A DNA stretch of 64,000 nt from positions 1,237,321 through 1,301,320 of the forward strand of contig QAOA01003368.1 in the NCBI GenBank assembly GCA_003255065.1, given 5' to 3'. Positions 55,716-64,000 of the stretch are shown piece by piece. Made by a program: the position numbers and the translations under genes. Numbering within the stretch: position 1 is the stretch's first letter; each line of letters begins with the position of its first letter. Origin of the DNA: Cercis canadensis. Taxonomy: Eukaryota > Streptophyta > Magnoliopsida > Fabales > Fabaceae. The notes below the pieces were generated by a model. It had not been told where the DNA came from and made no database searches. It saw only the letters and a list, made by a program, of their open reading frames with translations.

Positions 55716-56599
55716 TTTTTTTTTTAAAAAAAATTACAAAGATTCAAGGAAAGATATTAACTTAAATACCACGTTTTATCTACTTGAACTGTCAAAGCGA
55801 TTGCAAAGCACATAAGATGAATATAACATAAATGAAGCTTTCTAAACAAAACTAGCATAGCAGCTTAAATTGAGAATAGATATTAAAATAGCCCTCTGGG
55901 TGGATTATCAATTGGATAGGAACAAAAATATTGATGAAGTTGCTCCCTGATTTATATATTAACCTGCAATATGTGAACATGAATTAGCTAAGTTTTTAAT
56001 CCAACCATCCTATATTTTTTTCTTTTCATTTTTTAGGAAGTTTATCAATATCAGAAAAATATACAAAAAATAATAATCTATTTATTGCTCTGGCCTGTTG
56101 AAAGTTGAAACAACAAGCAATATTATATAATTAATGATCACTGGCTCCTTCTATATATTTTCGTCCTTAAGTACTGAATCAATTTGAAGACGAAAAGTCT
56201 ATAGCAATTGTATAAATCAGTAGGTGAGAAGGTAACCTGATCCAAAGATGCATTCATATATAGAACATAGTACACTAACGCATGCAATTAGTTAAATTGA
56301 TGAGCACATATTTAATTTATTCCTACAAAATAAAATTGGAGCACTCAATGCTTTGTTTTCTCTGAGGGAATACCAAATATAGACAATGCTAACGTAAAAT
56401 GGGAATAAAGAAACAACAAAAAGAATTAAGGCAATGTAAGTAGGAATTTCAAAAGGCTGGAAAATTAGAGTGTAAACATATACAGAACATGAGTTTAAAT
56501 ATATGTAATCATTGTAATCTACCCACTACACTTGCGTCTTCAGTCTCTAAATCTTCCCACATGCACCAACAGTAAACATATTAGCACTAAAGACTCCTC
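55716..56599. other. Intergenic, upstream region of the EC1 gene
   Basis: AT-rich with no coding signal. The last few hundred bases are the EC1 promoter. Confidence 0.4.
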
Positions 56600-56607
56600 T
56601 ATATAAA
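56600..56607 (+). promoter_or_regulatory. TATA box of the EC1-like gene
   Basis: TATATAAA lies 83 bases upstream of the ATG at 56683. Confidence 0.65.
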
Positions 56608-56682
56608 CCTTGGCTAGCTTGCTTCAACACCTCAGAAAAGCACAAGGTCTTCATTCATCTCTTGTAATATATTCATATATAT

Positions 56683-57072
56683 ATGGCTTCCACTCACAAG
56701 CTCTTCATTGTGAGCTTTGTTCTTGCTTTGACATTATCATCCACGGCCAATGCCCGGTTGCTCTCGAGCCGTGGCGCCACGCTTGGTGCTCGGTTGAAGG
56801 TAGATGGTGAGTCCTCGACGTGCTGGGAGTCACTGTTTGAGTTGCAAGCATGCACGGGTGAGGTTATAATGTTTTTCCTGAATGGTGAGACTTACATGGG
56901 TCCAAGTTGCTGCCAAGCCATAAGGGTCGTGGGACATGATTGCTGGCCTCAGCTGCTTACCTCACTTGGATTTACGACACAAGAGAGTGATATATTGCTG
57001 GGTTACTGTGATGGTGAACAACATTTGTCTCCCACACTTCCTTCTCTTGAGACTACTACAGTGCGTCCTTAG
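56683..57072 (+). CDS. EC1: Egg cell-secreted protein EC1-like (prolamin-like domain)
   Basis: An intronless frame of 129 residues. Residues 1-24 are a signal peptide (MASTHKLFIVSFVLALTLSS then TANA). The mature part has six Cys at 47, 57, 76, 77, 87 and 109, in the order CW..L.EL..CTGEVI, CC.AI, CWP and GYCD, the signature of the EC1/ECA1 prolamin-like family. Length matches the usual 125-160. In Arabidopsis, EC1 proteins are released from the egg cell on sperm arrival and promote sperm activation and gamete fusion. Function here is by homology. The ATG at 56683 is chosen over an upstream ATG at 56610, which is in another frame, because it gives the signal peptide and lies 83 bases after the TATA box. 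The gene looks intact. Confidence 0.92.
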   Translation: MASTHKLFIVSFVLALTLSSTANARLLSSRGATLGARLKVDGESSTCWESLFELQACTGEVIMFFLNGETYMGPSCCQAIRVVGHDCWPQLLTSLGFTTQESDILLGYCDGEQHLSPTLPSLETTTVRP

Positions 57073-57429
57073 ATTACCACTTGTGTTTTGGTAAATAAAA
57101 TAATTAGCATTTAGTCTTGTTGGGTCACCTTTTGATCTTAGAGGCTCTCAGTTATAACTGCTTACTTCTTTGTTAATGTAAGGAGTCAAGATATTATCTT
57201 TTTTATTACTTTCTTGTTGCTCTTCCCTCACGAATCACGTCTTTTAGCCTTTAACCGTGGTTGGTTATCTTATAATAAAATTTAATGTCAGAAGAGTAAC
57301 TCAAAGAAGAAGCACTGCCAAATGACAAAACGTCACACAAACAACTCAATTGATAATTATGTGATATAGATAGTACTTCATGTACAAATTGTGTGCAACC
57401 TTCAAATACTACCATGCTACTATGTGTCA
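57073..57429. other. EC1 3' flank, no feature
   Basis: Likely 3' untranslated sequence of EC1 followed by spacer. No coding signal. Confidence 0.4.
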
Positions 57430-58860
57430 TAGGAATGGAATTAATACAATCTCCCAAATGGAGGAAACAATTTTGGGTCCACAACCTTTGTCCAAGATGC
57501 TTCTCACATAAGCATTGAAGTGCTCTTGATCATAAAACGAGGCTTGACATTTCTCTAGCATACTCATTCCTTCTAGGTTTTCTACTTTCACTGTCACTGG
57601 CTTCACACCACGCCAATCAAGCATGAGATATTGGAGATTGATCAATTTCGACAATATTGATCCTGTCTGTGATTTCAACTTTGAATTCCTACTTTATGAA
57701 TTGAAGTCCATGAGAGGTTCAACCTTGATAAATCTTGCAAATTTCCTAATGGAGGAAGATATTCCAAATTAAGAAAATTATTGAGCAGCAAAGAAACAAG
57801 GGACTAGTTAGAAATTGAATTTGGTAAACACTTGATATTGGTATAAGACAGATCAAGTACATTTTTGAATTCTCTATTCTATCAAAGCTGAATCTTAATA
57901 CCTTGAAGACCTTTTCTTCCATGTCTTCTTCTCCCCATGTTGAAGATCAATCAGGGCATTTCTCCATTGACAGATATCTTCCAAGGTGTTGCAAAAATAA
58001 CTGCCAAGCTTCTTCATCCGAGAGAGGCTTCACTTTTATTGTATCATTGGGTGAGCAATCCATCTGTTGACAAACAGTTAAGGAAGGAATTGTCAAAATC
58101 AATTTAAGAGGAATTCCAACCTCCTTTAAATCAATCGTCTTACAAAATGAGCACCCTTTTCTCTTCTCTCTCCAATGCCTGTGACAATATTGCTGCTCTT
58201 TTCCTCTCATCATCATCTGCATCAAGATTTAGAGCAATTGGTTTGGGAATTTTATTTTGAAGATTCAAGATGCTAAACCTAAAATCTTTTGACATAGTGA
58301 TCCAACAAAGGAGATTGTGTACTTTCATCTTTCTGTGCCACATAAAAGGACTTGATCTCAAATACACACATATTTAGCAAACAAAATCTTGGCAAATTGG
58401 ACATATATGATGGACAGTTGAATACTTTTGTTGATGTCATGTAAATCCTAGAGAACCGGTTTCTATGATCAGAATGGAATTTAAGAACGTTCCTTCATGC
58501 CTTTTAACCACTTATGATGTCAAAACTTGGCAATACTGCAACAGTTTAATTGAACAAAAGAAACAAAAGTAAAGATTTCTCGTTCTAAGTTATATGCATC
58601 TCAAACATTTATGTATGGATATAAGTATAATAGGTTTATGCGTACGTACCTTGTGATAAATTCATTGCGTCTACTTCTTCCTCAGGATTACTTGAACTGG
58701 CAATATTGTTATGTGCTTTGATTCTTGAAGCACCTACACCTCCTTTAAATTTATGCTCACAAAATTCGCATTGGAATACACCTTCTGCTACTTCTGCAAC
58801 GTACTTCCATAACCCATGATCAATATATACCCTGAAGTCCATTTTATATTTTGTTAGCAT
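57430..58860 (-). pseudogene. BED zinc finger NB-LRR resistance gene relic
   Basis: On the minus strand the first block (58860-58650) encodes a BED zinc finger: DHGLWKYVAEVAEG, then CEFCEHKFKGG and SRIKAH. It ends in a good donor (CACAAG|GTACGT). Further along, frame-shifted pieces give NB-ARC motifs: LCWITMSKDF with LQNKI (RNBS-A region, about 58340-58260), DDDERKRAAILSQAL, a degenerate kinase-2 with IDLKEVGIP, then IKVKPLSDEEAWQLF (RNBS-C region, about 58050-58000) and EEKVFKVLRFSFDRI. This runs straight into LRR-like text (LDLSYTNIKCLPNSI, LEYLPPLGNLQDLSRL, LINLQYLMLDW). The P-loop is missing, the region between the NB domain and repeats is deleted, and several stops and shifts are present. 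BED-NLRs are known plant immune receptors. This one is dead. Confidence 0.78.
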
Positions 58861-60297
58861 ATACCAATTCTAGGATTTGTGATCATGATTTTGACGTATA
58901 TAAGTAAATTATGACAGAAGCATATAAATCTAATTTTCACAACTTAAATTATAATTAATTAGATGAGTAATTCTACTTACACACTAGTAGTTGTCACACT
59001 TTTAGTGTGTAAGTATTACTATCCAAACAAAAATTACAGACATATTATTATAGAAACTAACTAGTAAGAAAGCTTAGGACACACCCATTAATGGTAGGAT
59101 TTGTTAGCAGGAAAATCAAGTAGTACTCACTAGCCATAATTTAATTAGATTATAAGATAAGAACAAATTCTTAGAACCCTTAATTTTGCCTATATCCTAA
59201 CTATCAATATCCACTTTTAATCTTATAACATCGATACATTTTTATAGGTGTTAGGATATTAGTGAGACTATTTTAATTTGTTTCTATAATATTTGTACTT
59301 GTGTTGAAATAAGAAATAGATGTTCAAGTAGAATTTAAACTCAGTACCTTTACAACAAAGTAACAAGTGCTCAACCACCGAAATACTCCCTTAGAGACAT
59401 TAGGTTAGTGATGTTTTCAAATTGACGTTCTTGCAAGTTTGTTTTATATTTGCAACTTAATGCCTGCATTTTCATTATAAACGTTAAAAATATATAAAAA
59501 CTGACAATGTAAATACTCTACTATGATTAAAAAAAAAAAGGAAACTTATAACATTAATATAAAAAATCAACATCACCTAAAAAATTATAAAAAAAATCAA
59601 GGGATGTTCCTAATTTATTTATTTACACTTTACACATCGACGTGGACCTATCTCACCTTTCTTCATGAGTGGAAAGTGGAAACACTATCATATTGAGTAA
59701 TATCATGATGTGTATATTCACATTTAATTAAATCCGTAATACGAGAAGTAGCACTATTAAAGTTAAATATAAATTTTGACAATCAAGATCAAACTATATA
59801 TATATATATATATATATTGAGGTGATCGGATTTCAACATGGAACTTAATTGTAGGTCACTAAATCAATAAAAAAACAGCAAACCAAAATGTCCCATATGC
59901 TATGATCTTAGTTGCCAGCTAGGTTGGACAATCAGATTGCCAAATATCATTTAATTAAATTATGAATGGAAAGAAAAAATTGCTTGTCATGGAATGAAAA
60001 CACAGAAAAAATGAAATATGGAAAAGAAAAAGAAATATAACAAATTAAACACAAGTAAAATAGATTGTAGAATCACTTACGCATATAATAATACTTTAAT
60101 TAGAAACATACAAGTCAATTACAGATATATATTATAGAAAGTAAGAAAGCTTAGGACAAACCCACACTAATACAATGGTTTATTTATGTAGTTCCCAACA
60201 GGTGGTGAACATTAATTGGCATATCAGTCACAGACAAGAAACCAAACCAAACGCAGTACTCAATCTCTCTAATTATGTATCTAGTTTTGGGATTATT
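58861..60297. other. Intergenic, AT-rich
   Basis: Contains a (TA)n run at about 59787-59817. A short stretch near 60110-60160 resembles 59040-59090 (GAAAGCTTAGGACA.ACCCA). No gene signal. Confidence 0.4.
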
Positions 60298-61083
60298 TCA
60301 ACCAAAGAGATGGTGATACTTCTTTCTATGAGTTTCCTCATATTCTTCCTTTGCCTCTTTCTTCTCATGATGCTCATGAAAAGCAAATCCACCAGCCCCC
60401 ACTGCAGCTGCCGCTGCGATCTCCTCTTCAATCTTGTGCCGGTGGGCATGTTCTGGGTCTTTCTCTGCCTTGTGTTTTTCATGCTACGTGAGAATTAAGA
60501 TCAAATAAAACCACCTTGTTAGTTGTTTTATTATCATCAAAACAAAAAACCACCATCATGTAATTTACACCAATTTAGATCAAGTAGGAAAAGCATACAA
60601 AAATTGATCACAAAATGTTAAGTAATTTTATTTTATTTTATTCTCTGAATTATTTCTTTGGTCCATCAGATACTATAATACTATTTATATATAACACGGG
60701 TAGCCTATTCCTTTTTCCATCCAATTAATCCTGCCATTTGTTTGCAATCACATTTTAACCCAAACTTTTATTATAAAGTACATAATACTTAATTTTTAAG
60801 GTGATCCCTTGGAACATTTCATTGTAAATATTATCCAATTAAGATCAATAATTAATTAATTCGGATATTAACTTACCAAAGCAAAGGCACCTGAAGCAAC
60901 AGCTCCAAGCTCACCAAGGTGCTCCAAATGCTTATGGTGCTTCTCTTCCTTTTGGTAGTCAACCTCAGACCCGGTGGCACCAACTCCAACCACCTCAGTG
61001 GTCTCGGAGTAGACGCTGCCAACAGGCTTTTCTTCATCCTTGTGGTGGTGGAAGAGGTGGTGGTTGTGCTTCTCTTCAGCCAT
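60298..61083 (-). CDS. ASR1: ABA-, stress- and ripening-induced protein (ASR, ABA/WDS family)
   Basis: Two exons on the minus strand, 61083-60877 and 60483-60298, joined in frame to give 130 residues. The N-terminus [18 protein letters not shown] is the His-rich metal-binding segment of ASR proteins. The ABA/WDS domain spans the intron: [20 protein letters not shown], then [20 protein letters not shown] and the Ala/Gly-rich stretch before [14 protein letters not shown], closing with HHLFG. ASR proteins are small, hydrophilic and disordered until they bind zinc. They act as chaperones and as DNA-binding regulators of sugar and stress genes, in cytosol and nucleus. One intron between these two parts is usual for the family. 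A TATA box lies 55 bases upstream. The gene looks complete. Confidence 0.95.
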
Positions 61084-61137
61084 GGCGGATGTAAATTGAT
61101 TTTGGTTTACTGAGGGCGCTTGGGTGGGGAATGAAGC

Positions 61138-61145
61138 TATTTATA
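61138..61145 (-). promoter_or_regulatory. TATA box of the ASR gene
   Basis: On the minus strand TATAAATA stands 55 bases before the ATG at 61083. Confidence 0.7.
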
Positions 61146-62494
61146 AGTGATCACAAGTTTTTTTTTTTTTTTTTATTTTTTCATGATACAAGTGGACAAA
61201 TAAAATCCTTATTCAATTATTAATGATATTTTAAGGCATAATTAAAGAACTAGAAAAATAATATACGCTTTTATTTTTCCTATAATTGGAAACATCTCTC
61301 CATATATGGAAATTAATTCTCAAGAAAAAATAAAGCCAAAATTAAGAAAAGATAATCTATAACACCCAAAAGAATTTAATCTCACATAAGCATACACAGC
61401 ACACTTAATTCAAAAATTTCCCAAAAGGTTGAGATTTGAATTCTGAATCCTCATACCCCATATATTTCCAATTAATATATATATATATATATATGTATGT
61501 ATATATGTATATATCTATTGATAAAAACACTAAAAAATTTAATCTCATAAAGCAATTCTTGTATGGACACAGTTAAATGTTGACCACACACTTTCATTGC
61601 GTACTAAAACAAAAACTGAAAAAGAAAAAAAGAAAGAAAAACCAATTAAGTGTGATTGTATCTATCTACAACTTTTTATTTTTATTTTTTAGGGGTAGGT
61701 GATACTTGAGCAATGCAATTAAAGTTGAGAGTATATTAAAAAAATAATTATATATGAAACAAGAGATGGAAGATCCTTTTTCCATTTATATATGAATTAG
61801 ATAGAAAATTCTCTTCCTTCCTAAAGTCTCAACCAAGCGGTTAGAATATTAAATTCTATTGTCCTCACTTTTTCAATTAAATTTAAATTTTTACACAAAG
61901 TTTAAATGCTACATTTCAAGCCTAAATGATTTTCGCATAAGACCTTCACCTAATTAAAAAAAGAAGAAGATGAGTTTGTTCAAATTCTAGCTTGTCCAAT
62001 GGGATATCTCCAAGTGCCTCTGCAACAGATTAGACAAAGAGTTTGAACGTTCCTTCCCCCTCCATGCTCCATCTGTCTATTAACAGGTCAAAGCCATTGT
62101 TTATACTTTCTATGTAGTTTGTTATCGGGTCAGGTATCAAGCGGGGTTTGGACAGCTTGGGGTTTATCTAACTAGGGATATCTCATTCTCAACATAAAAT
62201 GATTTGGAAATTGACTTATAAATAGGCTTTATCCTGAAAAACAATGTTTTCTAAAGAATAGCTCATAATGTGTGAATTGTGATTGACTTTGTTTTGGTTT
62301 AAAAAATCGATAGCAAAACACGAAGTATCATAATTTATTGTATCAATTCAGATTAGGTTTCAAATATCAAATAGTAATAATTAAAAGAAAAAAACAAAGA
62401 TAGGCCAGTTTAGCCCGTGGTGCACATTGGACTAGATTAAGTTGCTCATTTTAAAATCAGGTTGAGTCAAATTGAATCAGGGCAAAACGGGTTA
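61146..62494. other. Intergenic, upstream of ASR
   Basis: AT-rich with a (TA)n/(TATG)n run at about 61477-61515. No gene recognised. Confidence 0.4.
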
Positions 62495-62503
62495 AGTTAG
62501 CCC

Positions 62504-62803
62504 TTTTCTTTTTTTTTGGTAAGGTAATGGGGCTAAACGCCCAAAACAAAAACCAAACTACAAAACACCAGCAGGGGGCAAAGCTACCCCCAAAATCATC
62601 AGCTACCAGCAGACTAAACAACTCAGTTGGAGGAGAAGCAAGGTGGATCACTCCCAAAGCTTGCGAAAGGCTATGCTTTGCTAGCCAATCCGCACAAGCA
62701 TTCCTTTTTCTACCTATGTGCTGGACTTTAACGTCCCATTCCTTGTCAAGAAGAGCAGAAATCCTATTTTGCAGCTGCAAGAACTTACCACCGAACTCAG
62801 TTT
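62504..62803 (-). mobile_element. 5'-truncated LINE with RNase H tail and target duplication
   Basis: AGTTAGCCC flanks the segment at 62495-62503 and 62804-62812. The minus strand encodes the end of a plant LINE RNase H domain (LLDKEWDVKVQHIGRKRNAC, then ADWLAKHSL), followed by the 3' untranslated part and a poly-A tail (the T run at 62504-62518 on the plus strand). Only the last 300 bases of the element are present, as is usual for target-primed insertions that stop early. Confidence 0.85.
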
Positions 62804-62812
62804 AGTTAGCCC

Positions 62813-64000
62813 GTTTTGATAACTCTACTTGCGGCTCTCATATCTAAATAGCTTTCATCTTTCTATATTGTAACCTTATTTCACTTGTTATTAACTAGAT
62901 TGTAAATCAATTAGTCACAATGACAAATTATTCAATCCTCAACACTTCTATTACCAATGATTTTTGTGCACAAAGCGCCTACGATCACCATACATTCTCT
63001 CAAGTACTCAACTCTGTTGCTCCCAATAACCAATTCGGCCCCTTTTTAATTGGGTTGATATTTTTTGAATTCAGCTCTTCTTTGCTATTTATTAATTTAT
63101 CATCTTCCCTTCTCTATTACTATTTCTGTCATTCTGAACTTTTAAAAAAAAGCCTTTGAGTGTGAAAATAAATAAACTTCCAAGCAAGAGTTTCGTGACA
63201 AATTGACTAACAAAATATACTTTGACAAACTATTTAATAAAATAAAATATTATACAAACTATTTACTAAAATAATATTATTTTAATTATTTTATTCATGA
63301 GATATAAATAAAGTCATGCTATTTATAAAGTAGCGTAATTTCTTTTTCTGTGTGTCTATAAATAATTTAATTAAAATTATCTTAAATAAATAAATAATTT
63401 TTAAACTATCCTATTTATATAAATACTTAACAAAATTATATATTTTTAATTATTTTACGTAGTTCCGCACTTGTACAAAGGCTAGTAATTTTGATAATCA
63501 CTTGATTACTTGAGGAAATATTGACCTTTTGAGACAATATGAGAAAATTGAAAAAAAAAAAAACCTGCACTCCAAAAATAATTTTTATTTATTTTTTATT
63601 TTTTTAACCCAATCAGTAGTCATTTTTTTTTTTCTAAGTTTGAATTTGAACCTAAAATCCACGAGTCCAGAGTCATCTTTCAAATGGCCTCGATTATACA
63701 AATAATTTCAGACAATTTTTTTTTTTTAAAAAAAGGGACTATAAATTGAAGTGCTCGTGTGACGCTCTTGGATTTAGGACTTTCTCTCTCTCCTTTTTTC
63801 TGGGAGAGAGGGGAAAGGGTTTGGGTGCGCTGGTGTGGTGTGGTGTTTGGAAGGAAACTGGAACAAGGTACATATACAGAGACGTTGGCATGAATTGAGA
63901 GCGTATAATTCATAGTAGCGGAATGTTTAGTTTGGATGATTATCAGAAAAGATAGATTGATTTGTGTGCAGAGCCTTCTCCTAAGGCACTTTCAAAGTTT
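62813..64000. other. Intergenic to window end
   Basis: AT-rich. At 63740-63747 a TATAAATT is followed by a TC-rich leader-like stretch (63780-63830), which might be the promoter of a plus-strand gene beginning beyond the window. This is a weak call. Confidence 0.3.

Noticed and set aside
56610-56810. Upstream ATG frame before EC1
   Set aside because: It overlaps the EC1 start in another frame, and the frame from 56683 has the signal peptide and six-Cys pattern.
60919-61113. Plus-strand frame of 64 codons
   Set aside because: Antisense to ASR exon 1.
32419-61495. (TA)n and (GA)n runs
   Set aside because: Ordinary plant microsatellites. Noted in context but not treated as functional.

Overview
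This is a plant nuclear genome segment, almost certainly from a heterozygous eudicot and probably a rosid. The species cannot be fixed from sequence alone. The evidence is spliced genes with GT-AG introns in an AT-rich background, a CESA6-clade cellulose synthase, an EC1 egg-cell protein, an ASR protein, a type III peroxidase relic, a Ty1-copia element, LINE fragments, MITEs and a plant tRNA-His. Thirteen isolated N characters mark assembly joins. At most of them the sequence on both sides is the same with a few SNPs and indels, which looks like two haplotypes laid end to end rather than true tandem repeats.

Layout. 163-1712 (+): last four exons of an Alba-domain RGG protein. 3734-5223 (+): four-exon caffeate-type O-methyltransferase behind a 148-bp tandem duplication. 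6450-6803: solo LTR. 7950-9128 (-): class III peroxidase pseudogene. 12020-14330 (-): complete five-coding-exon RPL3 (389 aa). 15104-16029: Pack-MULE-like element with 9-bp target duplication and ~187-bp inverted repeats, carrying the 5' end of an LRR receptor kinase gene. 19378-20495 (+): decayed gene with a duplicated exon-intron module. 22009-28629 (-): complete 14-exon CESA6-type gene (1095 aa).

29,000-43,800 is mostly repeat-derived: two copies of one palindromic MITE, and a DUF1985/Ulp1-linked gene relic at 39260-40247. 43815-49194 holds a Ty1-copia element (two frameshifts) together with its empty site and a lone 266-bp LTR flanked by a 5-bp target duplication. 51692-51901 and 62495-62812 are 5'-truncated LINE tails with target duplications. 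53693-55715 contains a tRNA-His region present twice around an N. 56683-57072 (+): intronless EC1-type gene. 57430-58860 (-): relic of a BED zinc finger NB-LRR gene. 60298-61083 (-): complete two-exon ASR gene.

The genes do not form a pathway unit. They are ordinary neighbours on a plant chromosome: wall and phenylpropanoid functions (CESA, O-methyltransferase, dead peroxidase), translation (RPL3), RNA binding (Alba), reproduction (EC1) and stress (ASR). No novel multi-gene system was found. The most informative items are the Pack-MULE with its captured kinase fragment, the haplotype-duplication artefacts, the occupied/empty copia site, and the BED-NLR relic.
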